A stretch of 14,124 bases of DNA from Bacillota bacterium. Its GTDB lineage: Bacteria > Bacillota > Clostridia > Lachnospirales > WQUN01. The notes under the pieces were generated by a model. It did no database searches. It was not told the DNA's origin and was given only the letters and a program-made list of their open reading frames with translations. This document shows positions 6,728-14,055 of the stretch, piece by piece. Made by a program: the position numbers and the translations under genes. Position 1 is the first letter of the stretch. Each line of letters begins with the position of its first letter. The stretch spans positions 1-14,124 of the forward strand of contig WQUN01000077.1 of assembly GCA_009782085.1 (NCBI GenBank), read 5' to 3'.

Positions 6728-7594
6728 TTATAAATTCAGCAGCAGCAGATTCACCCCGCCGGTTACAAAAATGACGATCCAGCTCGCCTGCAGCGCAAGT
6801 TTCCACTTCACCCTCGCGAAGGCGTTGTCTATCAGCGTCTCCATCAGAAAGGCCGCGAGGCAGAGCGCGAGCGCCGCGGCCCAGCTCGCGGGAGAGGCGT
6901 ATACGAAGAACAGGTACACCAGCCCGAGGGCGAAAACCGTCTCGAACCAGTGGCTGACCTCCACCATCGCCAGGCATATGCCGGTCAGCTCCGTTATGAC
7001 GCCCTTCACGATCTCCTGATGCCCGTGGTGGGACATGCTGAGGTCGAAGGGGGATTTCCTGAGCTTCACCGACAGCACGTACAGAAGCCCGATAAATATG
7101 AACGGCAGCCGCATCACCGCCGGCGAGCCCATCCGGAACGCGTCGCCGACGTTGAAGGAGCCGGACACCTGATAGTACCCGAACGCCACGATCAGGACCA
7201 TCGGCTCGTAGCACATGATCTGGACCAGCTCCCGCTCGGTTCCGACGAAACTGAACGGCGAGTTGGACGAGTAGCCCGACAGCACGAAAAACACGCACGC
7301 CAGCGTAAAGGCGAACACGCAGAGCATCAGGTCGAGGCCGAGGCCGAACAGCAAAACGGTGAAGATGTTGAAGCACATCGACAGCGTGACGAAGTACCTC
7401 GTCATGCTGCTCACGGTGGTGGACTGTTTCCGCGCGAGTTTCATCACGTCGTAGAACGGCTGAAGTATAGGCGGACCCTTCCGCCGCTGCATCCTGGCGG
7501 AGACGACACGGTCGAGCCCGGTCAAAAGCCCGCCCGCGGCGGGCGCGAGTATCAGTATGCCCAGGATCCTGAGCGTCAGTATGAGCGCGCGCAT
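6728..7594 (-). CDS. echB: Ech hydrogenase membrane subunit EchB, NuoH-like
   Basis: Integral membrane protein of 288 residues related to NuoH, the subunit at the junction between the hydrogenase module and the ion-pumping arm. The early loop DRVVSARMQRRKGPPILQPFYDVMKL (about 28-53) is the typical NuoH/EchB/HyfC signature. The acidic loops include GTERELVQIMCYEP and SPFDLSMSHHGHQEIVKGVITELTG, the family's conserved Glu-rich quinone-site-like region that couples redox chemistry to ion movement. Multiple hydrophobic segments are evident, ending in VIFVTGGVNLLLLNL. ATG 7594 shares its A with the echA stop (TGATG), so translation is coupled. The frame is open for about 1 kb further upstream, but that part only shadows echA. 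Confidence 0.94.
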   Translation of the reverse strand: MRALILTLRILGILILAPAAGGLLTGLDRVVSARMQRRKGPPILQPFYDVMKLARKQSTTVSSMTRYFVTLSMCFNIFTVLLFGLGLDLMLCVFAFTLACVFFVLSGYSSNSPFSFVGTERELVQIMCYEPMVLIVAFGYYQVSGSFNVGDAFRMGSPAVMRLPFIFIGLLYVLSVKLRKSPFDLSMSHHGHQEIVKGVITELTGICLAMVEVSHWFETVFALGLVYLFFVYASPASWAAALALCLAAFLMETLIDNAFARVKWKLALQASWIVIFVTGGVNLLLLNL

Positions 7595-9507
7595 CAAAGG
7601 AACGCGCCCCCCATCGCCACGAAGAAGCCGCCCAGCACGATCAGCGCGCAAACTCCGCCGCCGGCGGCCAAAAGCCTTTTTTCGCGGAGGAGCGAGGGCA
7701 TGTACCAGTTCCTCAGCTCCACCGGCCGGACCCGCCCCATGCCGCCGCGGAAGCTCCGGTTGTCGCCGGTGTTCTCCCCGGACATGTACACCGAAGTCCG
7801 CTTGACCCGGCGTCTGGTATATAGCGGGAGCAGGACGATCGGGATGATGAACAGCATACAGAGCATAAGAATAATGACCGTCGTGGTGCGCGAGGCGATA
7901 GGCGAGGCAAATGGCGTCAGCATGGCGCCCTCGATGTAGGGCGCGATGAAGCCCGAGGAAATCAGCGGGTGGGCCAGGCAGACGACGACCACCAACGCGG
8001 CGAGGGAGTACATGCTGACCTTCTCGTCCCCGCGCATCACATAGTTGGTCGGCGCGGTGCGGTGGGCGTTGGCGATCAGCTTGCCGAGCCATTTCGTCCA
8101 GAAAAAAAGCGTAACGGAGCTCCCGAAGGCGAGCATCAGAACGACGGGCACGTTCCCGGAATCCACGAAAGCCTTCATGGCGGCCCATTTCGAGATCAGC
8201 ATCCCGAACGGCGCGACGAACATCCCGGCTATGCCGACCGCGAGAAACGTCGTCAGCGCCGGGGAAATCTGGAACAGCCCGTCCATGTCCTCCACATTCC
8301 GGCTGCCGAGCTGGTACTCCGTGGACCCGACCGCCAGGAACAAAAGAGACTTGGCGATGGCGTGGAACACGATCAGCATGACCGCGGCCCAGAGCGACTC
8401 CGCCGTGTTTATCCCGGCACAGGCCACGATCAGGCCGAGGTTCGATATTGTGGAGTAGGCGAGTATCTTCTTCGCGTCGCTCTGGCCGACGGCCAGGACC
8501 GCCGTCGCGAAGAACGTCACCCCGCCGACGAGCGTCATGGAGACGCCGGCGGCGTTTCGCCCCAGAAGCGGGGCCAGGCGGATGATGACATACACCCCGG
8601 CCTTGACCATCGTGGACGAGTGCAACATGGCCGATGTCGGCGTCGGCGCGGCCATCGCGCCCAACAGCCACCCGGAGAACGGTAGCTGGGCGGCTTTCGT
8701 CAGCCCCGCGCAGGCGATCAGAAAGACAGCCGCCACGACGATCGGGGCGTCTGGATTCAGCCGTATCAGTCCGTTTAGGTCCAGGATGTTCTCATAAACC
8801 GCCAGAAGCACGATCCCGACGGTGAAGCACAGCCCGCCGAACGTGTTTATCACGACGGCCAGGAAGGCGTTCTTTTCCGCCTCCGGGGTCCTTGTGTAGC
8901 CAATCAGCAGAAAAGAGCACAGCGACGTCACTTCCCAGAAAAACAACATGAACGACAGGTCGTTCGAGACGACCAGGCCGAACATCGCCGCCAGGAACAC
9001 CATCAAAACGGTGAAAAACATCGGCCGCCTGTCTTTGTACTCCGGGTGGTGGCGGTGGAAGTCCTTCATGTACTCCACGGCGTAGACGCATATGAGGCCG
9101 CCGATCACGCCGACTATCGCGATCATGATGAGGGAGAGCCTGTCCACTGTGACGGCTTCTTTCACGCGTATGGAATGTCCGTATGCCGCCTCGAACCAGA
9201 CGAACGCCCCGATCTGCGCTGCGGAAAAAAGCGAGAGCAGGAAATGCCTGCGCGCCGCGCCGATATAGATAAGGTAGGCGGACATGGCGACCTCTATGGC
9301 CAGCATGACGGTCTTTATCCGCGGATAGGCGGACAGATCCGCCGAGTAGACGTCCCCGTAATGCGCGGCAACGCAAAGAAGCGACGCGGCGGCGACGCAG
9401 ACCGCCGCCGCGCGGACCGTGCGCGCGAAGGCTTTCTGAGTCCTGGCGAAGAAAGTGAAAACCGCGAAAACCAAGGGAACGCCCAGAAGGGGCAAAATCG
9501 TCGGCAT
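7594..9507 (-). CDS. echA: Ech hydrogenase ion-pumping subunit EchA, NuoL/Mrp antiporter-like
   Basis: Large polytopic membrane protein of about 637 residues, homologous to NuoL/M/N and MrpA. It carries out the proton or sodium translocation driven by electron flow from ferredoxin to H2. Key residues, numbered from the upstream ATG, are Glu194 in FFWEVTSLCSFLLIGY, Lys273 in LTKAAQLPFSGWL, the loop MAAPTPTSAMLHSSTMVKAGVYVIIR with His298 and Lys304, and Lys348-349 in the SDAKKILAYSTISNLG helix. Two in-frame ATGs sit at 9513 and 9507. The ribosome site GGAG is eight bases before the second and only two before the first, so I chose 9507. It heads the ech cluster, 106 bases downstream of the glycosidase stop, and a candidate promoter lies in that gap. 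Confidence 0.94.
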   Translation of the reverse strand: MPTILPLLGVPLVFAVFTFFARTQKAFARTVRAAAVCVAAASLLCVAAHYGDVYSADLSAYPRIKTVMLAIEVAMSAYLIYIGAARRHFLLSLFSAAQIGAFVWFEAAYGHSIRVKEAVTVDRLSLIMIAIVGVIGGLICVYAVEYMKDFHRHHPEYKDRRPMFFTVLMVFLAAMFGLVVSNDLSFMLFFWEVTSLCSFLLIGYTRTPEAEKNAFLAVVINTFGGLCFTVGIVLLAVYENILDLNGLIRLNPDAPIVVAAVFLIACAGLTKAAQLPFSGWLLGAMAAPTPTSAMLHSSTMVKAGVYVIIRLAPLLGRNAAGVSMTLVGGVTFFATAVLAVGQSDAKKILAYSTISNLGLIVACAGINTAESLWAAVMLIVFHAIAKSLLFLAVGSTEYQLGSRNVEDMDGLFQISPALTTFLAVGIAGMFVAPFGMLISKWAAMKAFVDSGNVPVVLMLAFGSSVTLFFWTKWLGKLIANAHRTAPTNYVMRGDEKVSMYSLAALVVVVCLAHPLISSGFIAPYIEGAMLTPFASPIASRTTTVIILMLCMLFIIPIVLLPLYTRRRVKRTSVYMSGENTGDNRSFRGGMGRVRPVELRNWYMPSLLREKRLLAAGGGVCALIVLGGFFVAMGGAFL

Positions 9508-9565
9508 GGGCATCTCTCCGTGTCATTGTGACCGTTTGAAAACGATATGTATTACTATTCCCCAA

Positions 9566-9594
9566 ACAATATAATTATCCGCATGTATCCGCAA
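9566..9594 (-). promoter_or_regulatory. Candidate promoter for the ech-hyp operon
   Basis: In the 106-base gap between the glycosidase stop and echA, an AT-rich stretch reads on the minus strand as TTGCGG (9589-9594), a 17-base spacer and TATTGT (9566-9571). An overlapping TATATT at 9568-9573 is the better -10 box but has a poor -35 at normal spacing. No intrinsic terminator is evident after the glycosidase gene, so read-through from it is also possible. Confidence 0.35.
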
Positions 9595-9619
9595 AATCCG
9601 CGTTGCCGGTCTTTGTTTT

Positions 9620-11044
9620 TTATCCGTTCGCAACGACCATGCCCTCCTCCGCGGCCTCCTCCAGACACACCATCGCGACCGAATCCGCCGAGCAGTATAT
9701 CTGCGCGTAAAACGGCCTCTCCGAATCCTCCGGCGTCAGGATATCCACATACCTGCGCTCCATGGGTAAAAGCGCCGGTTTTTCCCCTTCCCATTTCCGC
9801 CCGGCGTCGATCCTGTACACGGTCATAAGCCTGAGTCCGGCGCTCAGGCCGGAGACGTCGATCTCCGCGACCACGTCCCTCGAACCCTCCGCGCCGTAGT
9901 TGACGAGCATCGCGCGGCAAGCCCCGTCCGGGCCGAGCGCGGCCTTCACCCTCAGATCCGCCGCGCAGCTCTCCGTCCGCAGCTCGCTCCCGCTCATCTT
10001 TCCGAGCATAAGGTACAAAAAATACGCCGGCCTGACCTCCCCGCAGACTCCGAACAGGCCGAAGCGGTGCGGAGTCTTGTCCCAATGGGTGTGCATCGGG
10101 TCTATCCTGGAATAAAAGCTCCTGAACTGGTCAGCCACAAAGACCTGGTCCCATATATGGTAGTAAAACGACCAGTCGAGCTTCGCGTCCATCATCTCGA
10201 ACAAAGCCGCGCCCATCGCGGCGGATCGTCGGCTGTCGAACGCCATCTCCTCGACGCTCACCTCCTCGAAGCCCGGGCCCATCTCCGTGACCAGCATTTC
10301 CGGTCTCTCCGACGGATAATATTTTTCGGCCAAAGCCCTGATCCGGCGCACGTTTCCGGCGTGGGCCCAGGGGTCGTTCGAGTACAGGTGCCAGGAGACA
10401 AAATCCAGCCGCGTCGAGGTCGCGGCGCAGTATTTGAGCAACTCCTCCATCATCGGGCTGTTGGCGTCGGCCAACGCCGGGCCGCCGACCTTGGCCTCCG
10501 GGCACGCGCGGGTCACGGCCTCCGCCGTGAGCCGGTAAAATTCGTTGTATACGGCGGGATCCTGGGTAAAATACGGGCACCCGCCCCATTCGCCTATGTC
10601 GCTCTCGTTGGCCACTTCCCAATAGGTCACGAGGCCGCGTTCCACGGAATACCGCGTGACGAGCGCCTCTATGAGACGCTTCCACTCCCCGGCGTCGTTT
10701 GGCAGGACGACGTTCTCGTCGATGACCGGATAGAGTGGCTTAGGCTTGATGCAAATGCTGGCGACGAGCTTGCCGCCGGACGCGGCCAGCGACTCCATGT
10801 ACGGGTCCAGGCGCGACCAGTCGCAGACGCCGCGCTCGGGACAGATGTTGAAATACTCCTGGATAAAAGTCCGGACGAGCCGTGGCTTCAGTGCCGCCAG
10901 GCCGTCCCTGACGCGGGGAGGGAGGGGATATCTGTTGATCCCGCCGTGGCCAATGGTATGCCGCCAGCCCTCGAATACGCCGGTGACGTCGCCGCAGTGG
11001 AGTTTCACCGGTATTTTTGGCATTTTTGAGAAGATCGTGGACAT
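9620..11044 (-). CDS. GH39-like clan GH-A glycoside hydrolase
   Basis: Protein of 474 residues that looks like a GH39 enzyme (beta-xylosidase or related retaining glycosidase) with a (beta/alpha)8 barrel followed by a beta-rich C-terminal part. The probable acid/base is Glu147 in TYWEVANESD and the probable nucleophile Glu254 in MLVTEMGPG. Their context (strand, then Asn-Glu, and about 107 residues between them) is that of clan GH-A. Other family-like stretches are LVRTFIQEYFNICPE and DFVSWHLYSND. There is no signal peptide, so it should act in the cytoplasm on imported oligosaccharides. The substrate cannot be told from sequence, and GH39 versus another GH-A family is not certain. ATG 11044 has GGAGG seven bases upstream. 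It lies directly upstream of echA on the same strand with no transporter or regulator nearby. Confidence 0.82.
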   Translation of the reverse strand: MSTIFSKMPKIPVKLHCGDVTGVFEGWRHTIGHGGINRYPLPPRVRDGLAALKPRLVRTFIQEYFNICPERGVCDWSRLDPYMESLAASGGKLVASICIKPKPLYPVIDENVVLPNDAGEWKRLIEALVTRYSVERGLVTYWEVANESDIGEWGGCPYFTQDPAVYNEFYRLTAEAVTRACPEAKVGGPALADANSPMMEELLKYCAATSTRLDFVSWHLYSNDPWAHAGNVRRIRALAEKYYPSERPEMLVTEMGPGFEEVSVEEMAFDSRRSAAMGAALFEMMDAKLDWSFYYHIWDQVFVADQFRSFYSRIDPMHTHWDKTPHRFGLFGVCGEVRPAYFLYLMLGKMSGSELRTESCAADLRVKAALGPDGACRAMLVNYGAEGSRDVVAEIDVSGLSAGLRLMTVYRIDAGRKWEGEKPALLPMERRYVDILTPEDSERPFYAQIYCSADSVAMVCLEEAAEEGMVVANG

Positions 11045-11082
11045 GACTATGCCTCCTTCATAAGTATCGCCGTTTCCCGAAG

Positions 11083-11111
11083 AGTATACGGCAAAGGGAT
11101 ATGGAGCGCAA
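11083..11111 (-). promoter_or_regulatory. Candidate promoter for the glycosidase gene
   Basis: On the minus strand TTGCGC (11106-11111) and TATACT (11083-11088) are 17 bases apart. They would start transcription about 30 bases before the AAGGAGG ribosome site of the glycosidase gene. It faces away from the radical SAM gene promoter, so 11045-11218 is a divergent regulatory region. Confidence 0.45.
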
Positions 11112-11122
11112 GGAAATCGCGC

Positions 11123-11190
11123 TTGTATTGGACGGGCCGGTTTGGTAAAATTACGGGTACACGTTGATTCAATAAAGAAAGAATTATACT
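11123..11190 (+). promoter_or_regulatory. Candidate promoters for the radical SAM gene
   Basis: Two overlapping possibilities. TTGTAT at 11123-11128 is followed after 17 bases by TAAAAT at 11146-11151. TTGATT at 11164-11169 is followed after only 15 bases by TATACT at 11185-11190. The second sits closer to the gene but has a short spacer. The gene's ribosome site AAGGAG is at 11207-11212, six bases before the ATG. Confidence 0.4.
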
Positions 11191-11218
11191 TTTTGAGACT
11201 ACGCCTAAGGAGCCCCGA

Positions 11219-13057
11219 ATGAAAATCCCGGATTCCATTTTACTGAATGTCGAAAAGCCGGCCCGCTACGTCGGCGGCGAGATAAACGCGGCCGTTAAGG
11301 ACCCGGGCTCCGTCGGCGTCCGCTTCGCGTTCTGTTTCCCGGACGTATATGAGATCGGCATGAGCTGCCTGGGCCTGCAGATACTCTACGCCTATCTGAA
11401 CGAACGGCCGGACGTCTTCTGCGAGCGCGCCTTCGCCCCCTGGACGGACATGGAAAGCCTGATGCGTAAAAACGGCATTCCTCTTTTTGCCCTGGAGACG
11501 GGCGACGCCTTAAAGGATTTCGACATTTTAGGCTTCACCTTGCAATATGAAATGTCCTATACCAACGTGCTGAACATGCTGGATCTGGCCGGGCTGCCAG
11601 TTTACGCGGCGGAGCGCGGGGACGGCTTCCCCGCGGTCTGCGCCGGCGGTCCCTGCGCCTGCAACCCGGAACCCATGGCTGACTTTGTGGACTTCTTCTA
11701 CATCGGCGACGGCGAAGCGAGGCTGTACGACATTCTGGACATATATTCGGAGAACAAAAAGAGCGGCGGAGGCAAGGCCGCTTTCCTTAGAAAGCTGACG
11801 CGGCTCCCGTTCGTTTACGTCCCGCGCTTTTACGACGCCGAATACGCCGCCGACGGCGCCCTCGCCGGCTTTTCCCCGAATATCCCGGAAGCTCCGCGCA
11901 CGGTTCGCCGGGCCTTCGCCGCCGACCTCGACAAGGCGTATTTCCCCGAAAAAACCCTCGTCCCGCTGATCGAGATCGCCCACGACAGGGTCGCCGTGGA
12001 GGTGTTCCGCGGCTGTATACGCGGGTGCAGGTTCTGCCAGGCCGGGTTCATCTGCCGCCCGGTCAGGGAGCGCTCCGTCGGGACGCTGGCCGCCCAGGCG
12101 CGCGCGCTCCTTTCGGCCTCCGGGTATGACGAGATATCGCTCCTTTCGCTCGCGTCGAGCGACTACACGGGTTTTCTGCCGCTGGCGGACGCCCTGGCGG
12201 ACATGTGCGTCAAAAACAACGTCAATATCTCTTTGCCCTCGTCCCGCCTGGACGCGGTGACGCTCGAGGGGCTGGAAAAGATCGGCGCGGCGAGGCGCTC
12301 GGGCCTGACCTTCGCGCCCGAGGCCGGCACGCAGCGCCTCAGGGACGCGATAAACAAGGGTCTTACGGAGGACGAGATACTGCGCGGATGCCGGCTGGCG
12401 TTTGAAAACGGCTGGGACAAGCTGAAGCTCTATTTCATGCTCGGCCTGCCGACGGAGACGCGGGAGGATGCGGAGGGGATCGCGCGGCTTTCGGAGAAGA
12501 TCGTGGACGAATACTATAAATTGCCGCCGGAGAACCGGAGAAGGGCCGTCTCGGTCGGCGTCAGCGCGGCCTGCTTCGTGCCGAAGCCGTTCACCCCGTT
12601 CCAGTGGGCGCGGCAGGACACGCCCGGGGAGTTCGAGGACAAGCAGAAGGCCGTGAATAGCCTGATAAAAAAGAAACAGATCAGGTTCAACTACCACGAC
12701 GCGAAAACGGCCGTCATAGAGGGCGCGCTGGCCAGAGGCGACAGGCGGCTCGGCCGCGTCATATACAACGTCTGGCACGCCGGCGCGTCTTTCGACGCCT
12801 GGACGGAGCGGTTCAGATTCGGGACATGGGAAAAGGCTTTCGGCGACGCCGGGCTGGACATGGCGTTCTACACCTCCAGGGAGAGGGATTACGGCGAGAT
12901 TTTGCCGTGGGACCACATCGGCGCCGGCGTTTCGAAGGAGTTTCTGATAAGGGAGAGCGAGAAGGCCAAAGCCGGGACGCCGACGCCTAACTGCCGCGAG
13001 GGCTGCGGCGGCTGCGGGATCTCATGCGGGGAACGGCTTGGCAACGGTCATTTGTAG
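11219..13057 (+). CDS. TIGR03960-type radical SAM protein with N-terminal cobalamin-like domain
   Basis: Protein of 612 residues. The N-terminal part (about 30-180) resembles the cobalamin-binding fold placed ahead of many radical SAM domains, though I see no DxHxxG cobalamin-ligand motif. The radical SAM core starts with CIRGCRFCQAG, giving Cys266, Cys270 and Cys273 for the [4Fe-4S] cluster, and continues with SLLSLASSDYTG and a TFAPEAGTQRLR strand. A second Cys cluster, NCREGCGGCGISCG, lies near the C-terminus. This architecture matches TIGR03960, a family usually found next to or fused with DUF2344, which here is the following gene. The reaction is unknown. ATG 11219 has AAGGAG six bases upstream. 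The final codons GGT CAT TTG TAG run into a palindromic repeat, and the stop is the TAG of the repeat head. Confidence 0.9.
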   Translation: MKIPDSILLNVEKPARYVGGEINAAVKDPGSVGVRFAFCFPDVYEIGMSCLGLQILYAYLNERPDVFCERAFAPWTDMESLMRKNGIPLFALETGDALKDFDILGFTLQYEMSYTNVLNMLDLAGLPVYAAERGDGFPAVCAGGPCACNPEPMADFVDFFYIGDGEARLYDILDIYSENKKSGGGKAAFLRKLTRLPFVYVPRFYDAEYAADGALAGFSPNIPEAPRTVRRAFAADLDKAYFPEKTLVPLIEIAHDRVAVEVFRGCIRGCRFCQAGFICRPVRERSVGTLAAQARALLSASGYDEISLLSLASSDYTGFLPLADALADMCVKNNVNISLPSSRLDAVTLEGLEKIGAARRSGLTFAPEAGTQRLRDAINKGLTEDEILRGCRLAFENGWDKLKLYFMLGLPTETREDAEGIARLSEKIVDEYYKLPPENRRRAVSVGVSAACFVPKPFTPFQWARQDTPGEFEDKQKAVNSLIKKKQIRFNYHDAKTAVIEGALARGDRRLGRVIYNVWHAGASFDAWTERFRFGTWEKAFGDAGLDMAFYTSRERDYGEILPWDHIGAGVSKEFLIRESEKAKAGTPTPNCREGCGGCGISCGERLGNGHL

Positions 13058-13117
13058 GGCGGGGGCTCCGCTCCCGCCGGGGTTTCCGGTACGGGATACC
13101 ATTTCGCAACGGTCATT
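13041..13117 (+). repeat. 12-base direct repeat bracketing the first palindrome
   Basis: The sequence GCAACGGTCATT occurs at 13041-13052, inside the last codons of the radical SAM gene, and again at 13106-13117, 65 bases later. The first copy leads directly into the plus-oriented repeat and the second into the minus-oriented one. This may be a local duplication or a target-site-like duplication produced when the repeat arrived. Confidence 0.75.
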
Positions 13118-13147
13118 AGGGCAGCGGGAGCAGAGCCCCCGCCCTAC
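13054..13147. repeat. Inverted pair of REP-like palindromic elements
   Basis: A GTAGGG-headed element at 13054-13077 faces a near-identical reversed copy at 13124-13147. The outer 15 bases are perfectly complementary (13054-13068 with 13133-13147) and the full 24-base arms differ at about two positions. Each arm is itself partly palindromic (GGGGGCTC...). Transcribed, the pair could fold into one long hairpin over the 3' end of the radical SAM mRNA. No T-run follows, so it is not a standard intrinsic terminator. The head is the same as in the tandem array between hypA and hypB. Confidence 0.88.
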
Positions 13148-13202
13148 ATTGACAACAGCGGCGCATGAGAAATGGCCCCGCCTGATGTGCGCCGGGTGCA
13201 GG

Positions 13203-13259
13203 GAACGGTCTTGACCTTTCCGCTATGACTATAAACGGTCTTGACCGTTCCGCAATGCC
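13203..13259 (+). repeat. Two 27-base direct repeats carrying an AACGGTC/GACCGTT palindrome
   Basis: Copies at 13203-13229 and 13233-13259 match at 23 of 27 positions with a 30-base period. Each centres on AACGGTCTTGACC. The second has the perfect inverted repeat AACGGTC-TT-GACCGTT. In the first, preceded by GCAGGG at 13198-13203, the arms GGAACGGTC and GACCTTTCC are self-complementary with one mismatch. They end about 20 bases before the ribosome site of the DUF2344 gene, so they could be repeats of the same class or an operator-like site. I see no promoter consensus with them. Confidence 0.75.
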
Positions 13260-13293
13260 TGCGCTCTCGACCATTCCAAGGAGGTATTCCGCC

Positions 13294-13980
13294 ATGCGCG
13301 CCGACGCGTTGATCCGCTTTTCCAAAACCGGTACGATGAGGTACGTCGGCCACCTGGACCTGCTGAAAATATTTCAGAAGGCCATCCGCCGCAGCGGCCT
13401 GCCGGTGAACTTTTCGGAGGGCTTTAACCCGCATTTGCGCGTCTCCTTCGCGCTTCCTTTGACGCTGGGCATGGAGGGCTTGCGGGAGTACGCCGTCTTC
13501 GAGATGGGCGAAGCCCTACGGCCGGAGACGATACGCGAGAGGTTCGGCGCGGCTTTGCCTGCCGGCATGGCTGTCGACGGCGTCAGGTATATGGTTCCAG
13601 GGGAAAAATCCCCAGCCGCCGCGGTCTGCGCCGCCGATTATGTGTTGCGTTTCGCCGGCGGCGATACGGAAGCGGAAAGCCGCGTTCTTGGGGAAGGAGC
13701 CCGCGCGCTGATGGAAAAAACCGTCGCGGAGGTCGAGAAAGCCTCAAAAAGCGGAGCCGGGAACGGGTCAAAAGCCGGGACAAAAACAGTTGACATAAGG
13801 CCGGATATATATGAACTCGAGGTTTTGGGGAATGAAGTAAAAATGCGCATAGCCGCGGGCAGCGCCAGGAGCCTGAAGCCGGAGCTTGTCGCGGCGACGA
13901 TTGCGCCGGGACGGGAGTACGCCTGCGCGAGGACGGAGTTGTTGAAGCGAGCCGGGGAAAAGTTCGCGCCGCTGTTTTAG
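13294..13980 (+). CDS. DUF2344 (TIGR03936) radical SAM-linked protein
   Basis: Protein of 228 residues of the DUF2344 family, which is found almost always beside or fused to TIGR03960 radical SAM proteins. The N-terminal half is the conserved part: RFSKTGTMRYVGHLDLLKIFQKAIRRSGLPVNFSEGFNPHLRVSFALPLTLG, with the Gly-His-Leu-Asp and Glu-Gly-Phe-Asn-Pro-His signatures. The middle has a Lys/Gly/Ser-rich linker (ASKSGAGNGSKAGTK) before a small C-terminal beta domain. The function is unknown; it is presumably a partner or substrate-handling subunit of the preceding enzyme. The frame is open back to 13225, but ATG 13294 is preferred because AAGGAGGT (13278-13285) is eight bases upstream and the conserved sequence starts there. 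The separation of 236 bases from its partner gene is filled with repeats. Confidence 0.9.
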   Translation: MRADALIRFSKTGTMRYVGHLDLLKIFQKAIRRSGLPVNFSEGFNPHLRVSFALPLTLGMEGLREYAVFEMGEALRPETIRERFGAALPAGMAVDGVRYMVPGEKSPAAAVCAADYVLRFAGGDTEAESRVLGEGARALMEKTVAEVEKASKSGAGNGSKAGTKTVDIRPDIYELEVLGNEVKMRIAAGSARSLKPELVAATIAPGREYACARTELLKRAGEKFAPLF

Positions 13981-14012
13981 GATAAGATAAACTATGAAAA
14001 TCCCTACCGCTG

Positions 14013-14021
14013 TGATATACT
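14013..14021 (+). promoter_or_regulatory. Candidate extended -10 promoter before the last gene
   Basis: TGA followed by TATACT (14016-14021) forms an extended -10 element (TG-N-TATACT) 35 bases before the next start codon. No good -35 box is present at 16-18 bases, which is common for extended -10 promoters. It suggests the terminal gene can be transcribed separately from the DUF2344 gene. Confidence 0.35.
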
Positions 14022-14055
14022 TTTAAAACGCAGGAAAATTTCCATGAGGTGCAAA

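Noticed and set aside
7930..7950. GTAGGGC sequence inside echA (also near 2626 in hypF) as further repeat copies
   Set aside because: Only the 7-base head matches; there is no palindrome or tail, so these are chance occurrences in coding sequence.
7595..8671. Upstream extension of the echB frame by about 360 codons
   Set aside because: It is the out-of-frame shadow of echA; the real EchB start overlaps the echA stop as TGATG.
9526..9534. GACCGTT upstream of echA as a shared operator with the AACGGTC repeats near 13200
   Set aside because: A single 7-base match without its inverted partner is too weak to call a common regulatory site.
11047..11238. 63-codon minus-strand frame just upstream of the glycosidase gene
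   Set aside because: It runs through the divergent promoter region and the start of the radical SAM gene, and has no clear ribosome site or motif.
11528..12916. Long minus-strand open frame opposite the radical SAM gene
   Set aside because: Shadow of a confidently identified gene; its composition is Arg/Pro/Val-rich with no recognisable motif.
13054..13147. Possible intrinsic terminator after the radical SAM gene
   Set aside because: The stem is very strong but no T-run follows either side of it, so the inverted pair is better described as repeats.
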